Shown: in pieces, positions 25,342 to 33,135 of the stretch
Position numbering within the stretch: position 1 is the stretch's first letter
Layout of the letters: each line of letters opens with the position of its first letter
DNA from: Nonomuraea deserti
Lineage (GTDB): Bacteria; Actinomycetota; Actinomycetes; Streptosporangiales; Streptosporangiaceae
Direction of reading: 5' to 3'
Assembly (NCBI RefSeq): GCF_004348685.1
Contig: NZ_SMKO01000053.1
Span: 1-51,269 of the forward strand
Length of the DNA: 51,269 nt
The notes under the pieces: model-generated
The model's input: only the letters and a program-made list of their open reading frames with translations
Databases searched by the model: none
Told to the model about the DNA's origin: nothing
Position numbers and translations under genes: made by a program

Positions 25342-25942
25342 ATGGTTGTGGGCGGAGTCCTGCGATGAGGAGGGCGACCATCCGCCGCGCGTCGTAGCGG
25401 GGATCGTTGTCGGCGCCGATGCAGAGGTTGCCGACGCCGCGCATGAGCTCGAGGGCGTTGACGTCCGTACGGATCTCACCGGCGGCGGCCGCCGCGTCGA
25501 GCAGGTGGGTGCAGACGGGCACAAGACGGTCCAGAAAGTACGTGTGCAGCGCGTCGAAGCCGGCGTTGTCGGACTGCAGCACGGCGGCGAGCCCGTGTTT
25601 GGTGACCAGGAAGTCGACGAACTGGTCGATCCATCGCCTCAGCGCGTCGTAGGGATTCGCGGCGCTCTCCAGCAGGGCGGGACCGGCCTCGGCGCAGGCC
25701 TCGACCTGGTGCCGGTAGACGGCGATGATGAGATCGGCCCGGGTCGGGAAGTGGCGGTAGATCGTGGCCACCCCGACTCCGGCCCTGGCCGCGATGTCGC
25801 GCACCGGCGCTTCGACGCCCGAGGTCACGAAGACGGCCGCGGCGGCGTCGAGCAGCGTCCTCTCGTTGCGCCGGGCATCGGCCCGCTTGCGAGGTGCCAC
25901 ACGCCCCGCGCCTCCGTCGTTCACCGCGCTGTTTCCCTCCAT
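25340..25942 (-). CDS. TetR/AcrR family transcriptional regulator
   Basis: A 200-aa regulator. The N-terminal HTH (about 28-75) reads NERTLLDAAAAVFVTSGVEA with PVRDIAARAGVGVATIYRHF. The C-terminal domain contains DALRRWIDQFVDFLVTKHGLA. It is divergent from the LLM oxidoreductase gene. Half-sites AACGGAACGT and ACGTTCCGTT lie in the shared upstream region, so it is probably an autorepressor that also controls the oxidoreductase-hydrolase pair. Confidence 0.93.
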   Translation of the reverse strand: MEGNSAVNDGGAGRVAPRKRADARRNERTLLDAAAAVFVTSGVEAPVRDIAARAGVGVATIYRHFPTRADLIIAVYRHQVEACAEAGPALLESAANPYDALRRWIDQFVDFLVTKHGLAAVLQSDNAGFDALHTYFLDRLVPVCTHLLDAAAAAGEIRTDVNALELMRGVGNLCIGADNDPRYDARRMVALLIAGLRPQP

Positions 25943-25955
25943 GCCGGACTTGCAA

Positions 25956-26135
25956 AACGGAACGTCGATCCCTATCGTAGCTGGAACCAGATTCCGTTTA
26001 TCCCATGATGCCAGAGCGCCGGCCGGACGGCCAAGCCGCGCACTGCCCCAGCGCCCCCATGAGGGGCGGCTGGCGTGCGTGCATCGGGCCGGCCGCGACC
26101 GACGGCTCCAGCACGCACCGAAAACACGTTCCGTT
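25956..26135. promoter_or_regulatory. Candidate TetR operator sites
   Basis: AAACGGAA (25956-25963) faces TTCCGTTT (25993-26000) as an 8-bp inverted repeat. The wider AACGGAACGT (25957-25966) has an exact reverse complement, ACGTTCCGTT, at 26126-26135. One site lies just upstream of tetR and the other 57 bp upstream of the oxidoreductase start. ACGGAACGT-type half-sites are common in TetR operators. Confidence 0.5.
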
Positions 26136-26191
26136 CACTCCTCGGGCGGCCCTCTGTCAGCGCGGCCGCCCGCGAAAGGAGCAGTGCCTCC

Positions 26192-27067
26192 ATGCCGCAC
26201 ACCACCCGGCCCCGCTTCGGGATCATGACCGCCCCCTCACAGGTCGGCTACCACGACGTCCTGCGGGTCTGGCGCGAGGCGGACACCATCCCGGAGATCG
26301 AGCACGCATGGTTGTTCGACCACCTCCTGCCCATCTTCGGCGACCCCGACGGGCCGATCCACGAGGGCTGGACCCTGCTGTCCGCCCTCGCCGCGCAGAC
26401 CCGGCGGCTGCGGCTCGGCGTGATGGTGACCAGCAACCGCATCCGGCCGCCCGCGCTCCTGGCCAAGATCGCCACGACCGTCGACGTCATCTCCGGCGGA
26501 CGGCTCGACTTCGGCATCGGCGTCGGCTCACGACCCGGCTGGCCCCTGGCCCGGCGCGAGTACGAAGCCCACGGCCTGCCCTTCCACGACACCGCCCACG
26601 CCCTGGGCAGCCTCGCGGAAGCGTGCACGGTGATCCGGCGGGTGTGGACCGAGACGGAGCCGTTCGACTTTCACGGCACCTACGTCCAGGTCACCGGAGC
26701 GTACGGCAACCCCAAACCCGTCCAGCGCCCCCACCCGCCGATCCTCATCGGCGGCCGCTCCTCCGCGACGCTGCGGGTGGTCGCCCAGCACGCCGACCTG
26801 TGGAACATCCCCGGCGGCGACATCGCCGACGTCGTCAGCCGCAGCGCGCTGCTCGACCGCTACTGCACGGAGATCGGCCGCGACCCCGCCACCATCGCCC
26901 GCTCCATCCACCTGCCCGTCTCCTACGACCAGCCCGACATCACCCGCGACGCGATCGGCGAAGCACTCGACGCCGGCTTCACCCACATCGTCCTCGGGCT
27001 GCCGGCGCCCTACCCCGACAACGTCGCGCGGTGGGTCACCGACGAGCTCGTCACCAAGAATCGCTAG
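26192..27067 (+). CDS. LLM class flavin- or F420-dependent oxidoreductase
   Basis: A 291-aa luciferase-like TIM-barrel oxidoreductase from the ATG at 26192, which has GAAAGGAG about 10 nt upstream; the frame runs further upstream without family features. Seen are FGIMTAPSQVGYHDVLRVWREADTI-type N-terminus, HAWLFDHLLPIFGD, LRLGVMVTSNRIRPPALLAK, SGGRLDFGIGVG and RPHPPILIGG. Actinobacterial members often use F420. It sits 15 bp ahead of an alpha/beta hydrolase and divergent from tetR. Substrate unknown. Confidence 0.9.
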   Translation: MPHTTRPRFGIMTAPSQVGYHDVLRVWREADTIPEIEHAWLFDHLLPIFGDPDGPIHEGWTLLSALAAQTRRLRLGVMVTSNRIRPPALLAKIATTVDVISGGRLDFGIGVGSRPGWPLARREYEAHGLPFHDTAHALGSLAEACTVIRRVWTETEPFDFHGTYVQVTGAYGNPKPVQRPHPPILIGGRSSATLRVVAQHADLWNIPGGDIADVVSRSALLDRYCTEIGRDPATIARSIHLPVSYDQPDITRDAIGEALDAGFTHIVLGLPAPYPDNVARWVTDELVTKNR

Positions 27068-27082
27068 AGAGTGTTCGTTCTC

Positions 27083-28000
27083 ATGACGGAAACAGACCTC
27101 GCAGCCGGCTCCCCCACTCCGGTCGTCTCGGTGCAGCCGGTCGTCCTGCCCGCCCCGGGCCGCGGCGAGGACCTCCAGATCCACGTGTCCGCCCCGGTGA
27201 CCGGCACCGGCCTGCCTGTCATCGTGTTCTCGCACGGCTTCGGCCAGTCGATGCACGGCTACGCCCCGCTGGCGGACCACTGGGCCGCTCACGGGTTCGT
27301 GGTCCTGCGGCCCACCCACCTCGACTCCCGGACGCTCGGCCTCCCGCCCGAAGACCCCCGTACACCGCAGATCTGGCGCATCCGCATCGAGGACCTCAAG
27401 CGCGCCCTCGACGGGCTCGACCTCCTGGAAGCCGCCGTACCGGGACTCGGCGGGCGCCTCGACCGCGACCGCGTCGCCGTGTCGGGCCACTCCTGGGGAG
27501 CGCAGAGCGCGAGCACGCTGCTCGGCGCGCGCGTCCTCGGGTTCGACGGCGTTCCCGGGGCGGACATGTCCGACCCGCGCGTCAAGGCCGGCGTCCTGCT
27601 CGCCCTTACGGGCCTCGGCGACGACCTGACCCCGTTCGCGGCCGAGCACTTCCCCTTCATGAGGCCGTACTTCGGCGACATGACCACGCCCTCGCTCATC
27701 GTCGCGGGAGACAAGGACCAGTCCGCGCTGTCCACCCGCGGCCCCGACTGGTTCACCGACCCCTACATCCACAGTCCCGGGAGCAAGAGCCTGCTCACGC
27801 TGTCCGGGGCCGAGCATTCGCTCGGGGGCGTCGCCGGGTACGAGTCCGCCGAGACGACCGACGAGCACCCCGCCCGCGTCGCCCTGATCCAGCGGCTCAC
27901 CACCGCCTACCTGCGCAGCGTCCTCTGCTCCGAGGACGCCGGCTGGAACACGGCGCTGGAGGAGGACCTCGGCGCGCTGGGGACCCTGCGCAGCAAGTAG
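27083..28000 (+). CDS. Alpha/beta hydrolase (chlorophyllase/dienelactone-hydrolase-like)
   Basis: A 305-aa hydrolase from the ATG at 27083 (a GTG at 27071 would add four residues). The nucleophile elbow is GHSWGAQ, with the oxyanion-side FSHGFGQSMHGYAP, the acid candidate in IVAGDKDQ, and the His in SGAEHSLGG. The length fits the chlorophyllase/PAF-acetylhydrolase-like group. There is no signal peptide. It is co-transcribed with the LLM oxidoreductase, suggesting a two-step conversion of one compound under TetR control; the compound is unknown. Confidence 0.9.
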   Translation: MTETDLAAGSPTPVVSVQPVVLPAPGRGEDLQIHVSAPVTGTGLPVIVFSHGFGQSMHGYAPLADHWAAHGFVVLRPTHLDSRTLGLPPEDPRTPQIWRIRIEDLKRALDGLDLLEAAVPGLGGRLDRDRVAVSGHSWGAQSASTLLGARVLGFDGVPGADMSDPRVKAGVLLALTGLGDDLTPFAAEHFPFMRPYFGDMTTPSLIVAGDKDQSALSTRGPDWFTDPYIHSPGSKSLLTLSGAEHSLGGVAGYESAETTDEHPARVALIQRLTTAYLRSVLCSEDAGWNTALEEDLGALGTLRSK

Positions 28001-28142
28001 GCCGGCCTCGCCAGGCCAGAAACGCTGCGCCGTCTCCCTCACACGAAGGCGACGGATGGCTCTTCGTGGTGCTGTTGAAGCGCACCCAACCCGACGGGTG
28101 TGTCGCAGGCGTGGGGCTCACTTCGATGTAGCGAGGTAACGA

Positions 28143-28718
28143 TCACTCCGCTGATCTGGGGTTTTTGCGGTGGTTGGCAGTGAAGCGCGCTTTCTTCTGA
28201 CGATTGCCACACGTGTTCATGTCACACCATTTGCGGGTGCGACTTTGGCTGGTGTCGAAGAAGGCGGCTCGGCAGGTCGGTGACGCGCACAAGGCCAATC
28301 TTCCGTCTCGTTCGCCGGCGATGATGCTGATCGCGTCGGCGGCGATCACGCTGAGGGCGTCTTCCACGCAGGAAGCCGAGCCGAGCCGCCATCGCCGCTT
28401 GCCCTCGGGCGTCAGGACGGCCGCGGCCCGACCCTGAACGCTGCAGTCATTGATGACCTGGACAGCAGGCGCAGGGAGAGCGCCCTGGATCGCGGCCGCT
28501 GTCGCGGCGGCGTGAATCGACTCCCTCAGCTCCCGGGCGAGGTCGAGCTGGGCGGTGGTGCAGGAGTCCACGGCGAGGCCGTTCGCTGCCAGCCAGTCGA
28601 CGAGTCGGTGCGGCGTGGGAATGCGCTCCACGGCGTTGCCATGACGCTCCGACAGAGTCCCCGTGAAGCTGGTCGCCAGCACGTTGCCGAGGCGGAAGTC
28701 CGGGAACCCAGCGCGCAT
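28143..28718 (-). CDS. CGNR zinc-finger (ABATE-domain) transcriptional regulator
   Basis: A 191-aa protein. The N-terminal ABATE domain (about 1-140; RLVDWLAANGLAVDS, ARELRESIHAAATA) is followed by the C-terminal CGNR zinc finger with ligands in CASPTC and CDMNTC, then GNRQKKARF. Such proteins are stress-linked regulators. It is divergent from the epoxide hydrolase, with two 17-bp dyads between them, the nearer lying in its own ribosome-site region, which suggests autoregulation. The spacer 28001-28142 on its other side shows nothing I can name. Confidence 0.9.
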   Translation of the reverse strand: MRAGFPDFRLGNVLATSFTGTLSERHGNAVERIPTPHRLVDWLAANGLAVDSCTTAQLDLARELRESIHAAATAAAIQGALPAPAVQVINDCSVQGRAAAVLTPEGKRRWRLGSASCVEDALSVIAADAISIIAGERDGRLALCASPTCRAAFFDTSQSRTRKWCDMNTCGNRQKKARFTANHRKNPRSAE

Positions 28719-28720
28719 GG

Positions 28721-28800
28721 AACCACCTTAGCAGGTTGCGCGCCGACAGAAGGGCATGGTAGAACCGCCTTAGCCGGTTCGCACCAGCTCGCAGCCGGTT
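28721..28800. promoter_or_regulatory. Two 17-bp dyads four helical turns apart, with a third half-site
   Basis: AACCACCTTAGCAGGTT (28721-28737) and AACCGCCTTAGCCGGTT (28763-28779) match at 14 or more of 17 positions and are 42 bp apart (four turns). Each is an imperfect palindrome (AACCG.CT.AG.CGGTT). A half-site AGCCGGTT ends at 28800, 21 bp (two turns) further. The likely ligand is the CGNR regulator encoded beside them. Confidence 0.6.
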
Positions 28801-28821
28801 CCGCGATGGCCAGGAGGCCTC

Positions 28822-29994
28822 ATGCCCCGCCCGACCAGCGACGTGCAAACATTTGAAGCCCACGCGACTGACGCTGACCTCGACGATCTGCGCGCGCGAC
28901 TGGCCGCGGCGCGGCTACCGGAAGCTGAGACGCTCCATCGCGACGCGCCCGGCCCTCGCCGATGGGAACAGGGCGTTCCTCTCGCCGACCTCGTCGAGGT
29001 CGTGAACTACTGGCGCACCGGGTACGACTGGCGGTCGTTCGAAGAGCGCCTGAACCGTATCGGCCAGTTCCGCACGACCATTGACGATCTGGGAATCCAC
29101 TTCCTGCACCGCCGATCCGCGCGCGCAGACGCCACTCCTCTGATCTTGACGCACGGCTGGCCGGGCAGCATCGCCGAGTTCATTGATGTCGTGGACGAAC
29201 TTGCAGATCCGAAAGATGCGGACGCGCCGGCGTTCCACGTCGTGGTTCCATCGCTACCAGGCTTCGGTTACAGCGACAAGCCGGCCACCACCGGGTGGGG
29301 AACCGAAAAGATCGCGGCTGCATGGGTGGAACTGATGGAAAGGCTCGGCTACGACACTTTCGTCGCCCACGGCGGCGACTGGGGAGGCAATATCACCACG
29401 GTTCTCGGCGGCAGGTTCCCGGCGCACGTTCTCGGCATCCACACAACGTTCGCGGAGGCGCCCCCCGGGTTGACAACGGACGGGCTGACGGCGGTCGAGC
29501 GCAAGTGGACCGAGGAAACCCGCGATTTCTGGCGCCACCACGCGGCGTACGCGAAGCAGCAGGCGACCCGACCGCAGACCATCGGCTACTCGCTCGTCGA
29601 CTCACCGGTCGGGCTTCTTGCCTGGATCCTTGACAAGTTCGCCGAGTGGACGGATACCGAAGACAGCCCGTTCGAGACGATTTCCCGAGACAGCGTTCTT
29701 GACGACGTCACCCTGTATTGGCTGACGCGGACCGGCGCATCGTCGGCCCGCATTTACTACGAGAGCCACAACTCGCTCGATCCCGAACTTCGGGTCGACG
29801 TCCCGTCAGCAATCAGTATGTATCCCCGCGACATCGAGAAGTGTCCGCGCCCCTGGGCGCAGGAGCGGTACCGACAGATCGTCCGATGGAGGTCGCCCGA
29901 AACCGGGGGACATTTCCCGTCGCTGGAGGTTCCCGAATATTTCGTCAAAGACCTGCAAGAAGGCCTCGCGGCAGTGCTGGCCGCTCATCGGTGA
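28822..29994 (+). CDS. Epoxide hydrolase
   Basis: A 390-aa enzyme of the microsomal-type epoxide hydrolase group. The EHN N-terminal domain (about 5-110) includes RWEQGVPLADLVEVVNYWRTGYDWR. The alpha/beta domain shows the oxyanion motif THGWPGS, nucleophile Asp in HGGDWGG, ring-opening Tyr candidates in RIYYES, and a late His in GGHFPSLEVPEYF. The ATG has CAGGAGG upstream. Controlled, I infer, by the divergent CGNR regulator through the dyads in between. Confidence 0.94.
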   Translation: MPRPTSDVQTFEAHATDADLDDLRARLAAARLPEAETLHRDAPGPRRWEQGVPLADLVEVVNYWRTGYDWRSFEERLNRIGQFRTTIDDLGIHFLHRRSARADATPLILTHGWPGSIAEFIDVVDELADPKDADAPAFHVVVPSLPGFGYSDKPATTGWGTEKIAAAWVELMERLGYDTFVAHGGDWGGNITTVLGGRFPAHVLGIHTTFAEAPPGLTTDGLTAVERKWTEETRDFWRHHAAYAKQQATRPQTIGYSLVDSPVGLLAWILDKFAEWTDTEDSPFETISRDSVLDDVTLYWLTRTGASSARIYYESHNSLDPELRVDVPSAISMYPRDIEKCPRPWAQERYRQIVRWRSPETGGHFPSLEVPEYFVKDLQEGLAAVLAAHR

Positions 29995-30023
29995 ACGCGG
30001 CCCGGCGATCCGGAATCTCGCCA

Positions 30024-30236
30024 ATGGCCTTCCTGCATCGCCTGGTCAACGGCGGCGGCCACCTTGACCGCGAATACGCCGCCGGCACCAAACGCCTCGA
30101 CGTACTGATCCGCTGGCCCTACCCGGGTCCGGACGGCGAACGACGGATGCAACGGGAGGCCATGGAGCTGAAGGTGTGGCGCGCCGGCAAGGACGACCCG
30201 CTGCCCGACGGCCTCGCCCAACTCGACGGGTAACTC
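30024..30236 (+). pseudogene. Fragment of an AAA-ATPase/PD-(D/E)XK-type protein C-terminus
   Basis: About 70 codons resemble the C-terminal nuclease-like part of large actinobacterial AAA-ATPase-like proteins: MAFLHRLVNGGGHLDREYAAG, KRLDVLIRWPYPG, MELKVWRAGKDDP and GLAQLDG. The frame ends at TAA (30231-30233) where the family normally continues GYLDRL; the next codons still read LDRL, so a Tyr codon seems to have become a stop. The rest is missing or scrambled up to the MarR gene. The N-terminal ATPase is absent. Recognition is from memory of the family. Confidence 0.55.
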
Positions 30237-30352
30237 GACCGGCTCGCGGCCGTACGCCGGCACGATGCCAGGGTGAGCGCACGGGCCCCCGCGCACTTTC
30301 GCGGCGGGCCCACCGATACGGGCGGGACTCCGACCGAGCGGGCCCACGATCG

Positions 30353-30781
30353 TCACGAACGGCTGAGGGCTTGTTCGAGCAGGTTCTGAAGAGCGCGCTG
30401 CTGCTGCGTGGTGAGGCCGGCCAGTGGTGAGTCCTGGACGAGGAGTTCGAGGAGCCGTTCACGGAGGGCGTTGCCCTCCGGGGTGAGGACGAGTTGCTTG
30501 GCGCGACGGTCGGTGGAGTGCGCGCGGCGCTCGATCAAGCCCTGCTTTTCGAGCTTGTCGACGATGAAGGTGGCGTTGGAGGGCTCGCAGCTCATGCGTC
30601 CGGCAAGCTCTCGCATGGTCATTGGTCCGGTCATCTCCCGCAGCGCGGTCGCCTGGGCCGAGGTGAGGCCCAAGGTGACCGCGCGTTCGCGTACGTGAAC
30701 GGCTATCTGCTGGGCCAGTCCGTTCACCAGGCCGCACAGCTCCCGCTCGGCGATGGCCTGCGGTTCTGGAGACGTGGTCAT
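30353..30781 (-). CDS. MarR family transcriptional regulator
   Basis: A 142-aa winged-helix regulator. The core is LTSAQATALREMTGPMTMRELAGRM, followed by the recognition helix SCEPSNATFIVDKLEKQGLIERR and the wing STDRRAKQLVLTPEG. AGGA lies 8 nt before the ATG. It is divergent from a metallo-hydrolase gene, with two perfect 17-bp dyads in the shared upstream region. Confidence 0.93.
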   Translation of the reverse strand: MTTSPEPQAIAERELCGLVNGLAQQIAVHVRERAVTLGLTSAQATALREMTGPMTMRELAGRMSCEPSNATFIVDKLEKQGLIERRAHSTDRRAKQLVLTPEGNALRERLLELLVQDSPLAGLTTQQQRALQNLLEQALSRS

Positions 30782-30821
30782 GCACCCATCCTATCAAGTC
30801 CATCAAGCCAACATATTTGAA

Positions 30822-30868
30822 GCTTGACCGTTTCAAGCCAGTATAGTTAAAGCTTGACCGTTTCAAGC
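30822..30868. promoter_or_regulatory. Two identical 17-bp dyads, candidate MarR operator
   Basis: GCTTGACCGTTTCAAGC occurs at 30822-30838 and 30852-30868, 30 bp apart. Each is GCTTGA-N5-TCAAGC. Two further TCAAG half-sites lie at 30794-30808. They sit 41-87 bp upstream of marR and 63-109 bp upstream of the metallo-hydrolase. Confidence 0.65.
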
Positions 30869-30930
30869 GTGATTCTTATGGTGGTCTGGTCGCCGACGAC
30901 GCGGCGACGACCCGACCCCGAAGAAGAGAC

Positions 30931-31824
30931 GTGACCATGGCGAACTCTGCGGTTGACCAGGACGATCGGCTGCGGCGGCCAGCGGGGATCCACTCGCTAC
31001 GACTGGGCGGCACGAGGGTGTCCTTCGTGCCGGACGGAGCCATCCAGGGGAGGCCACGCAGATGGCTGCCGGACACCACCGATGAGACCTGGGCCGCCCA
31101 CCCGCAGTACCTGGATGCCTCCGGCCATCTTGTGGCGAGTATCGGTGGTCTCCTGGTGGAGAACGGCGACCGCGCGCTGCTGATCGATGCGGGGTGGGGT
31201 CCGGTGTCGCTGCCGGCCGAGCCGGAAAGTCCGAACGGCGCCGTTCACGGTGGCGCGCTGCTGGACAGTCTGGCCGAACTCGGCCGCAGGCCGGAAGAGA
31301 TCGAGGCGGTGGCCTTCACCCACCTGCACATCGATCACGTCGGCTGGGCCTGGCATCCCGCCCCGGGTGGCGACCAGCCCGTGTTCACCCAGGCCACGTA
31401 CGTGGTTGCCGAACCAGAATGGGCCCAACGCGACCTGTTCGCGCAGGGCATCACCGCCGAGGAGGCCACCGCACTGGCGCCGCGCGTGCGCACGGTGACC
31501 GACGGGCAGGAGGTCTTCCCTGGCGTGCGGGTCCAGTTCACCGGTGGTCACACGGCCGGGCACACGCAGTACGTCATCACCGGGGGCGGAACCCGGCTGA
31601 TCGCCTTCGGCGATGCCCTGCATTCACCGATCCAGGTGGACCACCCCGAATGGTCCTGCCTCTACGACCATGACCGCGCCCAGTCCGCCGAACATCGTCA
31701 TCATCTCGTTGCCGAGTTGGAAGAGCCTGACACGATCGGCTTCGGCATCCACTTCGCCGATGCGGTCTTCGGGCAGGTCCGCCGGGACGGCGCCGGCCCC
31801 GCCTGGCGCCCCCTGGACGTCTGA
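30931..31824 (+). CDS. MBL-fold metallo-hydrolase
   Basis: A 297-aa metallo-beta-lactamase-fold enzyme. The zinc motif is FTHLHIDHVGW (HxHxDH), followed by GGHTAGH, the bridging Asp in AFGDALHSP and the terminal His in GFGIHF. This arrangement resembles lactonases of the AttM/YtnP type, but the substrate is not deducible. The start may be GTG 30931 or ATG 30937. It is divergent from marR, which probably controls it. Confidence 0.9.
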   Translation: MTMANSAVDQDDRLRRPAGIHSLRLGGTRVSFVPDGAIQGRPRRWLPDTTDETWAAHPQYLDASGHLVASIGGLLVENGDRALLIDAGWGPVSLPAEPESPNGAVHGGALLDSLAELGRRPEEIEAVAFTHLHIDHVGWAWHPAPGGDQPVFTQATYVVAEPEWAQRDLFAQGITAEEATALAPRVRTVTDGQEVFPGVRVQFTGGHTAGHTQYVITGGGTRLIAFGDALHSPIQVDHPEWSCLYDHDRAQSAEHRHHLVAELEEPDTIGFGIHFADAVFGQVRRDGAGPAWRPLDV

Positions 31825-31841
31825 CGCCGGTCACCCGTGGT

Positions 31842-32385
31842 TCAGCGGGTCATCCTCATCACGATCGGCCGGTGGTCGGAGGCCGTGGTGGAGAGCAGGG
31901 AGCCGCTCGTCGTGGTGACGCCTCTGGTGTGGATGTAGTCGAGTGCGCGCGTTGCCGAGCGTCGGCCCGTTGGCGTACTTGGCGCCTGTGTCGACCCACC
32001 CAGCGCTCCCGAACCGCTTCGAGAGCGCGTCCGCGGGCTTGGCGTTGAAGTCGCCGGTGAGGATGATCCCGACCTGGAGCCGAAGGAGGAGCGCACCTTG
32101 CCGGCCTGGGCCTCGCGGCGCGCCACCGACGGCGGTGTCAGGCCGGGCGACAGGTGGGTGGTTCGTGAACTTGGACAGGATCGTGTTGCCTGCCTTGCCG
32201 GACTGCGGTTTGTCGCACCTGCCGGGGTTGTCGCCGGCGTCGAAGTGGACGTTCCTGTTGATGTGCCAGCCGAGCGCGTCGGCGAGTTGCCGCACCTGGT
32301 CGGCGCCGGGTTTGCGATGGATCTCCTGAAGGGTGACGATGTTGGCGCCGCTCTTGCGGATCACGCGCTTTCGGATCTTACGCAC
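31842..32385 (-). pseudogene. Endonuclease/exonuclease/phosphatase (EEP) family, frameshifted remnant
   Basis: The first frame has KSGANIVTLQEIH and, after an apparent internal loss, GIILTGDFNAKPADALSK. The family's end then appears in the next frame as RALDYIHTRG...SDHRPIVMRMTR. The shift falls near 31945-31952 in a GCGCGC run, suggesting dinucleotide slippage. The N-terminal strand and catalytic Asn region are missing where the HNH gene ends, 21 bp upstream. It was originally a phosphodiesterase/nuclease; now most likely non-functional. Confidence 0.75.
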
Positions 32386-32406
32386 ACCATGACTGTGCGT
32401 ACAGGG

Positions 32407-33075
32407 TCAGCAGCCGTCGAGGATGGTCTCCATGGCCTGCTTCTCCGCCTTGGTCACCCAGGCGTCGTACTTGGCCTTCACGTCGATCTGCCGGCTGACG
32501 TAGGCGCACCGGTACGCCTTGCGCGGCGGCAGCCAGGTGGCCGCGTCGGAGTCGCTCTTCTGCCCGTTCAGCGGCCCGTCGACGGCCAGGAGGTTGAGCG
32601 GGTCGTTGGCGAACTCCTTGCGCTTGGTCTCCGACCACTGCTGCGCGCCCTTCTGCCAGGCGTCCGACAGCGGCACCAGGTGATCGATCTGGACCTTGGA
32701 GCTGGTGTCCTGGCCGCGCTCGAACTCGATGGTCTTGCCGCTGAAGGGGTCGTTGAGCGTGCCCGTCAGGACGACGCAGTCGTGGGTGCCGGGCTTGAAG
32801 GTCTCGCCCTCCAGGTCGCGTTTGAGGATGTCGTTACGGGTGTCGCAGCCATTGTGGTCGACGTCGGACCAGGCGGGGCCGAACTCGTCGCGGTCGAAGC
32901 CGGTCTTCGGGGCGCGGCCCTTGACGTCGAGCCCCGCCAGCTTGTCGCGTGCCTCCGACACCGAGGCGGAGTCCGGCTGCTCCACGTTCCCGCCCGCCGA
33001 CTGCACGGTCAGGCCACCGCAGCCGGCCAGCATCCCCGACATGGCCACACCGGCCACGAATCCCCGAACCCGCAC
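32407..33075 (-). CDS. Lipoprotein with HNH/GmrSD-C-like (DUF1524) nuclease domain
   Basis: A 222-aa protein from the GTG at 33075, which has GGGGGTG about 8 nt upstream. The signal peptide ends in lipobox LAGC, so it is exported and anchored. The C-terminal domain has CDTRNDILKRDL, the metal/catalytic segment VQIDHLVPLSDAW, and FANDPLNLLAVDGPLNGQKSD, ending DAATWLPPRKAYRCAYV. This is the extracellular HNH nuclease type common in actinobacteria. It is downstream of soxA on the same strand but unrelated in function. Confidence 0.88.
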   Translation of the reverse strand: MRVRGFVAGVAMSGMLAGCGGLTVQSAGGNVEQPDSASVSEARDKLAGLDVKGRAPKTGFDRDEFGPAWSDVDHNGCDTRNDILKRDLEGETFKPGTHDCVVLTGTLNDPFSGKTIEFERGQDTSSKVQIDHLVPLSDAWQKGAQQWSETKRKEFANDPLNLLAVDGPLNGQKSDSDAATWLPPRKAYRCAYVSRQIDVKAKYDAWVTKAEKQAMETILDGC

Positions 33076-33135
33076 CGCACACCCCCGGACCTTGTTTTCG
33101 TCAAGTCTAGGGATAGAAATGCCCATCAACGGGTC

